From positions 30,759 to 94,758 of the forward strand of contig JAPNVD010000030.1 of NCBI GenBank assembly GCA_026627305.1: 64,000 nucleotides of DNA, written 5' to 3'. This DNA is from Sulfolobaceae archaeon. Lineage in GTDB: Archaea > Thermoproteota > Thermoprotei_A > Sulfolobales > Sulfolobaceae. Shown one piece after another: positions 29,511 through 40,051 of the stretch. Within the stretch, counting starts at the first letter, position 1. Every line of letters starts with the position of its first letter. Below the pieces are notes generated by a model that saw only the letters and a program-made list of their open reading frames with translations, had not been told where the DNA came from and made no database searches. The position numbers were made by a program, and so were the translations under genes.

Positions 29511-30657
29511 AGTAGTATTATGTAGCCTCAGTAGTGATGTAATCTTAAAGTCAGCTAGAAGTAGGGCTAGATTTCAAAACATATTACTCAAGAATGTAAA
29601 AAATGCATTACAGCGTAGAAACATTCCGTACTCTGGCATATCATATGACGAGGCTAGGCTGGTTATAGTTACAGAAAAAGTTGAAGAGGTAAGCCAGATT
29701 ATGACAAGAATATTCGGTATACATGGTGTTACAATAGCCGAGATGTTTACATTTACTAATGTCCAAGATCTCGTAAGTAAAGTTACAGATATAGCTAGAG
29801 AATGGGTAAAAGGGAAGAAGTTTGCTGTAAAAGCCAGGAGAAGTGGAATCGAAGGTATTACTAGTTTAGATCTAGCTAAGCTAATAGGAGCATCACTTTA
29901 TTCCTATTCTTCTGGTGTAGATTTAGATAATCCTGATGTTGAAGTCCATGTGGAAGTCAGGTCAAATAGAGCTTACGTACATAAGGGTTTTATAAAGGGT
30001 GCAGGTGGAAATCCCATAGGTGTGGAAGGAAAGGCTCTAGTGCTGTTTTCAGGAGGAATAGATTCTCCTGTAGCTTCGGTTTTAGCGGCCAAAAGAGGTC
30101 TAAAGGTTGATTTTCTTCACTATATCTTAGCTTCAGACAAGTCAAAGGAGGAGGCGTTGAAGGTAGCAAAGTTAGTTAAGGATAATTGGCTTTTAAGCTA
30201 TGATCCAAAGATGTATTTCATTGATTTAAGAAATGTAGTATTGGAAATCCTAAATCAGGTCAATTACACGTATAGGCAAGTAGTCTTAAGGCTTAGTATG
30301 TATAAGGTTGCTGATATATTTGCTAGAAATAAGGGGTATGATCTAATCTATACAGGTGAAAGCATAGGGCAAGTCTCTTCTCAAACGGCTAAGAATATTA
30401 AGGCCATCCACGCAGTGTCTCAACCCCTATTGCCCATAATTAGACCTTTAGTAGGAATGGATAAGGAAGAAATTATTGATCTAAGTAAAAAATATGGTTT
30501 GTTTGAAGAATCCTCTAAAACTCACGAGTATTGTAGGATTGCATCTAGAGGTCCTGTTGAGACAAGGGCTAGTATTGATAAACTTAAGAAGTTTTATGAA
30601 AAATTGAACCCCATTATAGAAAAAGTTGCTCAAGAATATGAAGAAGTAGACGTTTAA
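29497..30657 (+). CDS. thiI: tRNA 4-thiouridine synthetase ThiI (no rhodanese domain)
   Basis: THUMP region, LVLFSGGIDSPVASVLAAKRG PP-loop, TGESIGQVSSQT. Confidence 0.93.
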   Translation: MMKFKVVLCSLSSDVILKSARSRARFQNILLKNVKNALQRRNIPYSGISYDEARLVIVTEKVEEVSQIMTRIFGIHGVTIAEMFTFTNVQDLVSKVTDIAREWVKGKKFAVKARRSGIEGITSLDLAKLIGASLYSYSSGVDLDNPDVEVHVEVRSNRAYVHKGFIKGAGGNPIGVEGKALVLFSGGIDSPVASVLAAKRGLKVDFLHYILASDKSKEEALKVAKLVKDNWLLSYDPKMYFIDLRNVVLEILNQVNYTYRQVVLRLSMYKVADIFARNKGYDLIYTGESIGQVSSQTAKNIKAIHAVSQPLLPIIRPLVGMDKEEIIDLSKKYGLFEESSKTHEYCRIASRGPVETRASIDKLKKFYEKLNPIIEKVAQEYEEVDV

Positions 30658-30685
30658 TGAATAATATGAGAAAAATACTGTTGAT

Positions 30686-32092
30686 TCATTCTTCTAATAA
30701 CTTGAATTGCTTTAACACGTTTTCTCTCTCAATTAATTTTACTGTGTCCTTTGGCACATATACTGTACCATTACCTCTACCTAAAACTTTTCCTATTATC
30801 ATGGGTTCTTGACCTTCTTTCTTAAGCTCTTCATACACCTGGTCTACTACTTTCTTATGTGCAAAGATAACAATAGCACCATTTGTTCCTGCTGTGGAGT
30901 TAGGTATTATGAAGTTTTCAGTAGCGAACTCGCAAAGTCTTCTGTCTATTACTGGGATTTGGTCAAGTTTAACATCAACGTTAGCCTTTTCTGCAAATTC
31001 CTTTACTACAAATATTCCAGGCCCTGTTACATCAGTTGTCATAGCTATATGTTCTTTTTCGTCAAAGGGTTTTCCAAACTCTGGCAGGTGATTGTAAATT
31101 ATTTTCCCCACAGCGATATTAGGTGTTTGCATATACCTAAGTGCCCTTCTCTTGATCTCCTCTAACTCGTTGTAACGGATTCCATAATTGTTCTCCATCA
31201 TATCTAATAGCTCAGTTACTGACAATACCCACATGTTGACGTTTATCGGTGTTAGCTCACCAACAGGTCTACTGACTAATATTTCCATTCCTTCAGTAAC
31301 TCTATTATAGAACATGGGCAGTTCGTGGTCTGATTTTCCAATGACTGTAGCACCTATCATTAGGCTGTTTGTATTAGGTTGTATTTCATTAACCAAGTTT
31401 ACATTATATTTTTCTGCAAAGTTTCTAAATCCTTGAAGCAGTTTCTCCTTTAGTTCTTCAGATGGTGCATCAGCAACTGGTAACATTGCCAAATCCTGTA
31501 TGGCACCTTTTGTGAATAAGTCATTTAAAGCATTAGAAACGGCAACATCTACTTGCATTTGTGAACCAGGATCCTCCATAGGATCTACTATTTGTATAGT
31601 ATCATTGTTCATTACTGTATAGGAATTCTGTTCTTTGCCATTAAGCTGAACTAGGTCTATTATAGCTACTTCCGCAAAGGGGTTAGATGTAACTATCGAA
31701 TGTCCTTTACCTATTGTAAGTTTTCTCCTAGTCTTTATGGAACTGTAAACCTTTAGTAAGAATTTAGAGAAATACTCTGGATTGTTTGCGGTCCTCTGAT
31801 TAACCTGGATTAAGCTAATAGCTCTATCAGCATCGAATTCTCCTCCATTGATGATCCTTTTTATCTTCATCTCATCTCTGGAGACAAAGTAATCAACGTC
31901 TTCTCTAGGCGATATCTCAATGTTGATCTTTCTCAGCTCTTCCCTGATTTTTTGAAGGGCTGGATAAACTGTATCTATTAAGTCCACTTTTACTGCACAA
32001 CCAGTAGCTAAGGAAAAGGGGTTTAAACCAAGTTTTTTATACTTTTCCATGTTAATTCTGAATTTTTCAATTAGTTTGGTAGTATCCATCAA
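30686..32092 (-). CDS. Selenophosphate synthetase (SelD)-like protein
   Basis: ATGCAVK (Cys32-x-x-Lys35), [34 protein letters not shown]. Confidence 0.82.
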   Translation of the reverse strand: MMDTTKLIEKFRINMEKYKKLGLNPFSLATGCAVKVDLIDTVYPALQKIREELRKINIEISPREDVDYFVSRDEMKIKRIINGGEFDADRAISLIQVNQRTANNPEYFSKFLLKVYSSIKTRRKLTIGKGHSIVTSNPFAEVAIIDLVQLNGKEQNSYTVMNNDTIQIVDPMEDPGSQMQVDVAVSNALNDLFTKGAIQDLAMLPVADAPSEELKEKLLQGFRNFAEKYNVNLVNEIQPNTNSLMIGATVIGKSDHELPMFYNRVTEGMEILVSRPVGELTPINVNMWVLSVTELLDMMENNYGIRYNELEEIKRRALRYMQTPNIAVGKIIYNHLPEFGKPFDEKEHIAMTTDVTGPGIFVVKEFAEKANVDVKLDQIPVIDRRLCEFATENFIIPNSTAGTNGAIVIFAHKKVVDQVYEELKKEGQEPMIIGKVLGRGNGTVYVPKDTVKLIERENVLKQFKLLEE

Positions 32093-32342
32093 AATCTACT
32101 ATATCTCTACGCTAAAAATAAAGTTTGTGTTTATAAAGTACTAATGTATAATAGACAAATATAAAAGATAAATAATAGATATGATAAATTAAAAAATTTG
32201 TTTAATAAATTTTCCTATTTGAACTATGAAAGACTATATATAGTTTTAAAGTAAACAAAATATAGTAAATTCTATTTAAACTTTTTTACAGTTTAAGAAT
32301 TGACAGACTTTTAAGAGTTCAAAGGAAAATTTTAATACGGAT

Positions 32343-34190
32343 ATGTCTGGTTTAAAGATTGTCGTTCCGGTTAAGCAGGTGCCTGATGTCGCTGATTTGA
32401 GGATCGATCCAGTTACTAATAATCTTATTAGAGAGGGTGTACCTGCTGTTCTTAATCCCCCTGACTATTACGCAATAGAAGAGGCTATAGAATTAAGGGA
32501 GAAGTATGGTGGTGAAGTTATAGTAATAACTATGGGTCCCCCACAAGCTGAAAGCGCGTTAAGAGAAGCGATTTCTATGGGGGCTGATAAGGCTTACTTA
32601 ATAACTGACAGGATGATGGCTGGAGCTGACACATGGGCTACATCTTACACGATATCCAAGGCTATAGAAAAATTGGGTGGTGCTAATCTATTATTATTCG
32701 GTAGGAGAGCCACAGATGGTGAAACTGAACAGGTTCCTCCTCAAACTGCGGTGTGGCTCGGTTTACCTTTCGTAGGTTATGTAAGTGAGATTAGAGAGAT
32801 AGACTTAGACAAGAAGAAGGCGATAGTGAAGAGGACTACTGAGTTCGAGGAAGAAGTAATAGAGGTACCTATTCCTGCAGCTTTTAGCATTTTAGAGATA
32901 GCTAATAAACCAAGGATACCTGATATTAAGAGTTTAATTAGAGCAAAAAAGGTGGAAATACCAAAGTTAACGAAAGATGATATTGGAGCTGAGCCTGAAA
33001 AAATTGGTCTGAAAGGTTCTCCAACATTAGTCGTTAGGGTATCTCCTCCTCCTAAGATTAGAAATCCTGAAGTGTTTGATGCTAGATCTAATCCTGAAGA
33101 GGGTGCAAAATGGTTCTTAAATAAGATGTTAGAGTCGTTAAGAAGTGCTTACGCAGAGTTAGAAACTTATGTTAAACCTCAACCGAAGACAAAGGTGGAA
33201 GGGGAAGTATGGGTTTATGTCGATCATATAGGTCCTAAGCCAAACCATACATCTTGGGAAATAATGAGCGAGGCAAGAAAGGTAGCTGACATGCTATCTA
33301 CATCTTTAGCTGCTGTAATTGTAGGGGATGAGTTAGATGAATTAGTTGAGGAAGCTTTTGAATATGGAGCTGAAAGGGTGTATTATGCCAGAGTAAAAGG
33401 GTTCCAAAGATACAATAACGAGGTTTATAGGAGGGCTTTAAAGACGTTAATTAAGAAGTACAACCCATACGTTATGTTCTTCCCTGGTACTAGTAGTTCT
33501 AGAGAGTTAGCTGCGAGCACAGCTATAGAAGTAGATACTGGTTTAGCTGCAGACTGTACTGCATTTGATGTCGATAATAAAGGGATAGTCTATGCAATAA
33601 GACCAGATTTTGGTGGGAAAGAACTATCAACTATCATATGCCCAAAGAAGAGACCATTCATGATAACTGTAAGATCCGGTGTGTTCTCTCCATTAGCAAG
33701 GGTAAAGGGTAGAAAAGGAGAATTAATAGTTGAAAACATAGAGGATACTAATACAAGGATAAAGACCTTAGAATATAAACCGTTAGAGAAGAGAAATATA
33801 CTTACTGAGAGCGATATAGTAGTAGGGGTTGGAAGAGGTATAAAGAAGCCAGAAAACATTAAGCTAGCCGAGGAATTAGCGAGTGTTTTAGGCGGTGTGG
33901 TTGGCGTAAGTAAGCCATTAGCTGATCTAGGTTGGTATCCGAAGGAGAGACAAGTAGGTCAGACTGGGACATCTATAAGACCTAAATTATACATTGCGTT
34001 AGGAATATCTGGCGCAATACAGCATTTAGTAGGAATACAAGGAGCTAAAAAGATAGGTGCTATAAATATAGATCCTCAAGCTCCAATATTCGAAAACTGT
34101 GATTTCGGAGTAGTTGGAGATCTATTTGAGATAGTTCCGATACTTATAAAAGAGTTAAAGGAATTAAAGGAGAGTGGGAAACTTGCCTGA
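32343..34190 (+). CDS. Electron transfer flavoprotein, fused beta-alpha subunits
   Basis: PVKQVPDVADLRIDP (EtfB), GVVGVSKPLADLGWYPKERQVGQTG...ALGISGAIQHLVG (EtfA). Confidence 0.95.
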   Translation: MSGLKIVVPVKQVPDVADLRIDPVTNNLIREGVPAVLNPPDYYAIEEAIELREKYGGEVIVITMGPPQAESALREAISMGADKAYLITDRMMAGADTWATSYTISKAIEKLGGANLLLFGRRATDGETEQVPPQTAVWLGLPFVGYVSEIREIDLDKKKAIVKRTTEFEEEVIEVPIPAAFSILEIANKPRIPDIKSLIRAKKVEIPKLTKDDIGAEPEKIGLKGSPTLVVRVSPPPKIRNPEVFDARSNPEEGAKWFLNKMLESLRSAYAELETYVKPQPKTKVEGEVWVYVDHIGPKPNHTSWEIMSEARKVADMLSTSLAAVIVGDELDELVEEAFEYGAERVYYARVKGFQRYNNEVYRRALKTLIKKYNPYVMFFPGTSSSRELAASTAIEVDTGLAADCTAFDVDNKGIVYAIRPDFGGKELSTIICPKKRPFMITVRSGVFSPLARVKGRKGELIVENIEDTNTRIKTLEYKPLEKRNILTESDIVVGVGRGIKKPENIKLAEELASVLGGVVGVSKPLADLGWYPKERQVGQTGTSIRPKLYIALGISGAIQHLVGIQGAKKIGAINIDPQAPIFENCDFGVVGDLFEIVPILIKELKELKESGKLA

Positions 34191-35388
34191 ATTTGATGTA
34201 GTAGTAGTTGGTGCGGGACCAGCGGGTTCAGCTGCTGCTCTTTCGGCAGCAAAAGCAGGAGCTAAGGTGCTTGTTATCGAGAGAGGTCCAGAGCCTGGCG
34301 CTAAAAACGTTTCTGGTGCTAGAGTAAGGTTAAACACTGTAAAGAAAGTATTTGATATAGCATCTGTTCAAATTGAAAGGAAAGTTGTAAATGAAAGATT
34401 CCTATTCGTATCCCAGGGAAGAAAAGTTAGTATAGATATTCAGACTAAGCCCGATATTTTGGCAACTGTTAGTAGGCTAAAATTTGATGGATCTTTAGCG
34501 AGACAGGCAGAGAATGCTGGTGCTTTAATAGTTACTAAAACAACTGCCTTAGGTTTAGAAAGACAGAATTCTGAAGAAATATCAGTTGTAACGGATAGGG
34601 GCAATGTAACTGCAAAGTCAGTTGTTTTAGCAGAAGGAGCAAATGCTTTAATCTCAATGAGTTTAGGGATAAGGCCCGAGTTCTCCCAGGATGAGGCAGT
34701 GGAGGTTGCTAAGGAAGTTTATTTGTTAAATAAAGATGAAGTAAACAAGAGATTTGGTTTGCCAGATGATTATAGTGGTACGAGTTGGGAGATACTCATA
34801 GATTCTCCAATACCTGCAATGGGTTTCTTATATACCTATAGGGATTCTGTTGCCATTGGCGTTGGCGCTACTATAAGGTCTTTAGTAAGCGTTAAGATGA
34901 AGCCTTATATCTTATTGGAAGAATTTAAGAAGGCGATAAACTTCGGAGAGCTTGTAAAAGGAGGTTCACTTAGAGAATATTCTGCTAAGATAATTCCAGA
35001 AGGAGGATATCCGGAATGGAGCATATGTAGAGAAGGTATTTATCTAGTTGGGGACGCTGCTGGTTTAGTTAACGCTCTAGTATTAGATGGAATAGGCCCT
35101 GCAATAGTTTCTGGCGCTTTAGCAGGTAAGGCGGCTGTTGAAGGTTACGGTTGCGAGAGGTATGAGCAAGAATTAGCTAAGTTGCCCGAGATTCATTCAG
35201 TAGCGGTTTCAAGACCTGTTATTAAAACTATGCTTTCAGATACATCTAATTTAGCTCTATATGCGAAGCTTATTCCTGACATATTTGATGCGTGGTCAGC
35301 TAATGATTTAAGCTCTCTGAGCTATATAAAAGGCAAGTTACCAGACTTGTTAAAATTAGGACTCAACTTGTTAAGGGTGATATCATGA
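34174..35388 (+). CDS. fixC: FixC-like Etf:quinone oxidoreductase flavoprotein
   Basis: DVVVVGAGPAGSAAALSAAKAG, GDAAGLVNALVLDGIGPAI. Confidence 0.93.
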   Translation: MGNLPEFDVVVVGAGPAGSAAALSAAKAGAKVLVIERGPEPGAKNVSGARVRLNTVKKVFDIASVQIERKVVNERFLFVSQGRKVSIDIQTKPDILATVSRLKFDGSLARQAENAGALIVTKTTALGLERQNSEEISVVTDRGNVTAKSVVLAEGANALISMSLGIRPEFSQDEAVEVAKEVYLLNKDEVNKRFGLPDDYSGTSWEILIDSPIPAMGFLYTYRDSVAIGVGATIRSLVSVKMKPYILLEEFKKAINFGELVKGGSLREYSAKIIPEGGYPEWSICREGIYLVGDAAGLVNALVLDGIGPAIVSGALAGKAAVEGYGCERYEQELAKLPEIHSVAVSRPVIKTMLSDTSNLALYAKLIPDIFDAWSANDLSSLSYIKGKLPDLLKLGLNLLRVIS

Positions 35389-35678
35389 GTATAAAAATAG
35401 AGGAAAAACTATATACGTTAAGGTATAAAAGAGATGATCAACCTCATTTAATAATAGCAAATCATCAAGTGTGTTTGAAGTGCGAATCCACATATGGGGT
35501 TCCACAGCCTTGTGTTAGCATATGTCCTGCTGATGTGTACTCTTGGGATGAAAACAAGATTGTGGTTGCTTACGAGAATTGTGTTGAGTGTGGGGCTTGT
35601 AAAATAGCATGTCCTTATAATAACATCATCTGGAAGTTTCCTAGATATGGACAAGGAGTATCGTTTAGATACGGATAA
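35385..35678 (+). CDS. fixX: FixX-like ferredoxin
   Basis: CLKC...CVSICP and CVECGACKIACP; overlaps fixC. Confidence 0.93.
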   Translation: MSIKIEEKLYTLRYKRDDQPHLIIANHQVCLKCESTYGVPQPCVSICPADVYSWDENKIVVAYENCVECGACKIACPYNNIIWKFPRYGQGVSFRYG

Positions 35679-35679
35679 G

Positions 35680-35690
35680 TTTTTCTTTTT
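35680..35690 (+). terminator. T-rich terminator after fixX
   Basis: TTTTTCTTTTT directly after the stop codon. Confidence 0.5.
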
Positions 35691-35746
35691 AGTTTACTTA
35701 TTCCTTTAGATTATTCGTTGAAATTTTTGATTAGTGGTAGATAAGT

Positions 35747-37243
35747 ATGTTTGGAGAGACTAAGAGAACGTTACAGATTGTTATAAAACTTCTTCCTAGA
35801 TTTCTAAAGTACCGTGATATAAGAAATAGAATAATAAATAAAAAGCCTATAGATGAGAATGAAATTAGAGAAGAAGCTAGAAAGTTGGTAAAAGCGATAA
35901 TGGACTTAGGTCCTACGTTTATTAAGCTAGGGCAGGTATTATCTGTTAGACCTGATATTTTTCCTCAAGAATACCTTGATGAGTTAGCTAAACTACAAGA
36001 TGAAGTAACTCCAGCGCCTTTTGATCAAGTAAAAGATGTTCTTTATAATGATCTGAAGGATTTAAACATCATTAAAGTTGAGGAAGTACCTATAGCTTCA
36101 GCTAGTTTAGGTCAAGTTCATATAGCTTACGATAGAGACGGGAACATGTATGCTGTAAAAGTAAAGAGACCTAATATAGAGAATATAGTAGAAATGGATT
36201 TAAAGATCATTAAACGTTTTTTACCTACCTTGAGGATACTTTTTGACTCTTCCATTTTAGAATCGTTAAGGGTTACAATAGATGAGTTCCATAAGACGTT
36301 GATAAAGGAGATGGATTATGAAAGAGAAGCTTCATTTCTTGTAAAATTTAGAGAGCAACTCTACTCAGATTTTCATAGAGTTAAGGTACCTAAACTGATT
36401 AAGGCTACAAAAAACGTGATAGTAATGGAGTATTTAAAGGGATATAAGGTGACGTCTGAGGAGGCTAAGAAGATAGTTAAGCCAAATGTTCTAGCATTTA
36501 GAGTATTTCAGTTGTTCATGACAATGCTTTTGGAGAAGCCATATTTTCACGCGGATCCACATCCAGGTAATTTGGCAGTTGATGAAAATGGAAATATAAT
36601 ACTCTATGATTATGGTATGGTGGGTACACTTCCTGAAGATACTAAAAAGAAACTATTACTAATATATGGTGCTATCGTTAACAGGGATTCATATACCTTT
36701 GTGAGAATTCTTGATGAATTAGGTGCTATACAACCTGAGGCTGATAGAGAGGTATTAGCAGAGGGGATCGATTTATTTTTAAAGGAGATGACTGGAGTTG
36801 AAGTTTCAGAATTTCAAATAAGGGATTACTTAAAGCAGGCTAATGAGGTATTTTATAGATTTCCTCTGAGGCTTCCATCAGGGTTATGGTTACCATTAAG
36901 GATGATAAACGTTTTAGAAGGCACATGTACTGAAATCGATCCTAACTTTGATTTCATGAGGAACCTGGCAGAATTTTTACAGAATGAGGGATTATTACAA
37001 CAGTTATATATGGAACAAATAAGGGATACAGCCAATCAGTTATTAACGAAGTTTAGAGCTTTTCTTTTAAGAGGTAATAATATCCGACGATATGAGAGGA
37101 ATGGAAATAATATAAGGAGTACAAAAATCATGGGTGTAGTTATAATTCTGATTTCAATAGTATTGTATTTATTTCAAAAAGATTTTACCTTATCCTTGCT
37201 CATTGCTCTTTTAGGTGTAGTAATAAGTTTTATTCAATCTTAA
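35747..37243 (+). CDS. ABC1/UbiB-family atypical kinase
   Basis: LGPTFIKLGQVLSVRPDIFP, ASLGQVHIA, FHADPHPGNLAVDENGNIILYDYGMVG. Confidence 0.95.
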   Translation: MFGETKRTLQIVIKLLPRFLKYRDIRNRIINKKPIDENEIREEARKLVKAIMDLGPTFIKLGQVLSVRPDIFPQEYLDELAKLQDEVTPAPFDQVKDVLYNDLKDLNIIKVEEVPIASASLGQVHIAYDRDGNMYAVKVKRPNIENIVEMDLKIIKRFLPTLRILFDSSILESLRVTIDEFHKTLIKEMDYEREASFLVKFREQLYSDFHRVKVPKLIKATKNVIVMEYLKGYKVTSEEAKKIVKPNVLAFRVFQLFMTMLLEKPYFHADPHPGNLAVDENGNIILYDYGMVGTLPEDTKKKLLLIYGAIVNRDSYTFVRILDELGAIQPEADREVLAEGIDLFLKEMTGVEVSEFQIRDYLKQANEVFYRFPLRLPSGLWLPLRMINVLEGTCTEIDPNFDFMRNLAEFLQNEGLLQQLYMEQIRDTANQLLTKFRAFLLRGNNIRRYERNGNNIRSTKIMGVVIILISIVLYLFQKDFTLSLLIALLGVVISFIQS

Positions 37244-37613
37244 CCTTTACTCTGCCTTCTATAGGTATCCTTAATGTAAGGATACCATTCTCGTACTTTC
37301 CTATAATTTCGGCATCTTTAGGAACTTTAACAGGCAATCTTATTCTTTTCTCTATCTTTTTAGGTCTTTGTGCTAGATAGACTGGTTGTGTTGTTTTAAT
37401 CTCTCTCTCTGCAGAAATTGCTAATGTATTATCAGCCATTATTCTTACGTTTATTTTGTCCTTGTCAAATCCTGGCATATCTGCAACAATAACTAACTCT
37501 CCACCTTCTTCATACATGTCTATGGGTGGCGAGATTACTTCATAAAAACCTCTAGTCAACTCTTCAAGCCTTTTAGAAACTTCCCTTGTTATAACATCTA
37601 TTGCTAATGCCAT
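37230..37613 (-). CDS. Hsp20/alpha-crystallin small heat shock protein
   Basis: ELVIVADMPGFDKDKINVRI...ENGILTLRIP. Confidence 0.93.
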   Translation of the reverse strand: MALAIDVITREVSKRLEELTRGFYEVISPPIDMYEEGGELVIVADMPGFDKDKINVRIMADNTLAISAEREIKTTQPVYLAQRPKKIEKRIRLPVKVPKDAEIIGKYENGILTLRIPIEGRVKVKIE

Positions 37614-37873
37614 TAATATATGATATTACTTGGAAAAATAAAAACATTTCATTAAATTCGATCTATACTCTATCCTTTATGTAGTACCTTAGCAAACAAT
37701 CTATATAACCGGTATAATAGATATATCCACGCTAACCTTCTCATAATAGTATTTATTTTTGTGGAACTTTAAAAGTATTTAGCTTAATCTTGTATTATGC
37801 GTTTCTTATATTGTTTTTCCATTTGCTTTTATAGTTATGAATGACTGAATAGAAAAGTATTTAAACTAAATTT

Positions 37874-37891
37874 TCAGAAACGAATTTCTGA
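37874..37891. promoter_or_regulatory. Candidate MarR operator
   Basis: Perfect inverted repeat TCAGAAA-CGAA-TTTCTGA, 7 bp before ATG. Confidence 0.6.
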
Positions 37892-37898
37892 TTCTAAT

Positions 37899-39590
37899 AT
37901 GGAAGCTAAATGGATTGCCTTATCTAACACTTCTATAGGAATTTTCATGGCTTTCGCTAACGCTAACATGATATTGATAGCTTTACCTGCTATATTTGCT
38001 GGTATTAAATTTAATCCGTTCAGCCCCTCAGGTATTATTTACATGATGTGGTTATTAATGATATACTCAATAGTTACCTCCGTAATAGTTCTAACTTTTG
38101 GTAAGATTTCTGACATGTTCGGTAGGGTTAAGCTGTATATACTAGGCTTTGTCATCTTCACTATAGGTTCCATACTACTTTCGATAGTCAACGCTACTGG
38201 GGTAACAGCAGCATTAGAGCTGATCATATTTAGAGCGGTTCAAGGAATTGGGGGTGGCTTCATGATGGTGAATAGTGCTGCAATTCTAACTGACTATTTC
38301 CCAAGGAGCGAGCTAGGAAAGGCTCTAGGGACTAACCAGATCGCTGGTCTGATAGGCGGAGTAGTAGGATTAGTACTAGGTGGAATTTTAGCGGGTATAA
38401 ACTGGAGATTAATATTCATAATAAATATCCCTATAGGGATCGTAGGTACGATATGGTCTATTATATCTTTAAAAGAGACAGGTGTTCGTAAGAAAACTAG
38501 CATTGATGTAGCCGGTAATGCAACATTTATAGCAGGTTTAACAATTCTTCTAATCTCTTTAACTTACGGGTTATTACCATATGGTGATTCTCAGCTGGGT
38601 TGGTCAAATCCATTCGTATGGGCAGGTATAGGAGTTTCTTTTGTACTAATATTAGCGTTCATCTTTATAGAACTAAAAGTTCAATCACCCCTATTGGAAT
38701 TAAGGTTATTTAAACATAGAGATTTCGCAACTGGAAATTTATCTAACATGCTTGCCTCTTTAGCTAGGCAAGGTATAACATTTATGTTGATCCTTTGGTT
38801 ACAAGCTATATGGCTTCCACTTCATGGCTATAGCTGGTCTTCAGTCCCATTTTGGGCAGGAGTTTACATGATCCCTAATTTAGCTGGCTTTGCAATATTT
38901 GGACCTGTTAGCGGTTATTTATCAGATAGGTATGGTTCTAAATGGTTCACCGTTTTAGGTTTATCAATATCTACCATCAGCTTTGCATTATTAGCGATTT
39001 TACCATATGATTTCAATTATGCTGAGTTTGTCATAATTATATTCCTTATGGGTGCAGGTATGGGATTATTTACTTCACCGAACACAGCTGATATCATGGC
39101 GGCAGTACCTCCGGATAAGAGAGGAGTAGCTTCAGGTATAAGAGCTACATTAATGAACGTGGCTAGTACTGCAAGCTTGGCATTATACTTCACAATAGTT
39201 TTAACAGGTATGGTAGTCATGTATCCCGTTTACGCTACTAAGGAGCTCAATGCACTAGGTCTACCAAGTAGTGTAGTCAACTTTATAGCTAGCCTTCCTG
39301 CGACTGCTGCATTATTTGCTGCATTTCTCGGATATGATCCGTTTAGTCTAGTGGCTAACAAATTGCCTCCTGCTCTGTTTCATGAAGTCGATAAACCAAG
39401 TGTATTTGTCAACGCTATAGCACCATCATTTACCTATGGTCTAAAAGAAGCTATATATATTTCAATCATATTATTAATAGTAGCAACTGTAGTTTCAGCA
39501 ATAAGGACAGGTGAAAAGCGTGCAGCAAGACTGGGAAACGATCCTGAAGGGAATAAGAGCGTTCAAAAAGATGCTCAGACAACAGGCTGA
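37899..39590 (+). CDS. MFS (DHA2-type) multidrug transporter
   Basis: FGRVKLYILGFVIFTIGSILLS, RAVQGIGGGFMMVNSAAILTDYFP; ~14 TM. Confidence 0.93.
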   Translation: MEAKWIALSNTSIGIFMAFANANMILIALPAIFAGIKFNPFSPSGIIYMMWLLMIYSIVTSVIVLTFGKISDMFGRVKLYILGFVIFTIGSILLSIVNATGVTAALELIIFRAVQGIGGGFMMVNSAAILTDYFPRSELGKALGTNQIAGLIGGVVGLVLGGILAGINWRLIFIINIPIGIVGTIWSIISLKETGVRKKTSIDVAGNATFIAGLTILLISLTYGLLPYGDSQLGWSNPFVWAGIGVSFVLILAFIFIELKVQSPLLELRLFKHRDFATGNLSNMLASLARQGITFMLILWLQAIWLPLHGYSWSSVPFWAGVYMIPNLAGFAIFGPVSGYLSDRYGSKWFTVLGLSISTISFALLAILPYDFNYAEFVIIIFLMGAGMGLFTSPNTADIMAAVPPDKRGVASGIRATLMNVASTASLALYFTIVLTGMVVMYPVYATKELNALGLPSSVVNFIASLPATAALFAAFLGYDPFSLVANKLPPALFHEVDKPSVFVNAIAPSFTYGLKEAIYISIILLIVATVVSAIRTGEKRAARLGNDPEGNKSVQKDAQTTG

Positions 39591-39981
39591 AAAAGTTGGG
39601 CTTAATGCTAGCGAAGCGCAAGTGTTAAGTTTCGTCGCTGAAAATGGAAATAAGAGCATTACTGAAATCGCATCCTCCCTTAATCTTGGAAAATCATCAG
39701 TGGCAGATATAATAGATTCTTTAGAGAGGAAAGGATTAGTGAAGAGAGTTAGAAGCTTAAACGATAAACGTGTTGTTTATGTGGAGGTAACTAACAAGGG
39801 CAAAGAGTTGTATTCAAGTATAAAATGTTCTTATAGAGATTTAATACTTAATTTACTCTCACAAGTTAAATCGCCTGAATGCGTAACTTCCTTTTTCGAA
39901 GTAGTGATTAGATATTCAAGTGAGGGAGAGAAAGCATCTGAAACAGTAAAAATTGCAAATCCTGATAAAAATAACAAGTAA
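39511..39981 (+). CDS. MarR-family regulator
   Basis: KSITEIASSLNLGKSSVADIIDSLERKGLVKRVRSLNDKRVVYVEVT; GTG start inside MFS gene. Confidence 0.92.
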   Translation: MKSVQQDWETILKGIRAFKKMLRQQAEKVGLNASEAQVLSFVAENGNKSITEIASSLNLGKSSVADIIDSLERKGLVKRVRSLNDKRVVYVEVTNKGKELYSSIKCSYRDLILNLLSQVKSPECVTSFFEVVIRYSSEGEKASETVKIANPDKNNK

Positions 39982-40051
39982 CAATAAAACAAATGAATTT
40001 CCCTTTTATTTCCTGATTAACAACGCATGCTACAATAATTCTTGTCTTGAA

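Noticed and set aside
37613-37899. Possible tRNA or mobile element remnant in the hsp20-MFS gap
   Set aside because: No cloverleaf, no transposase fragment, AT-rich promoter sequence only
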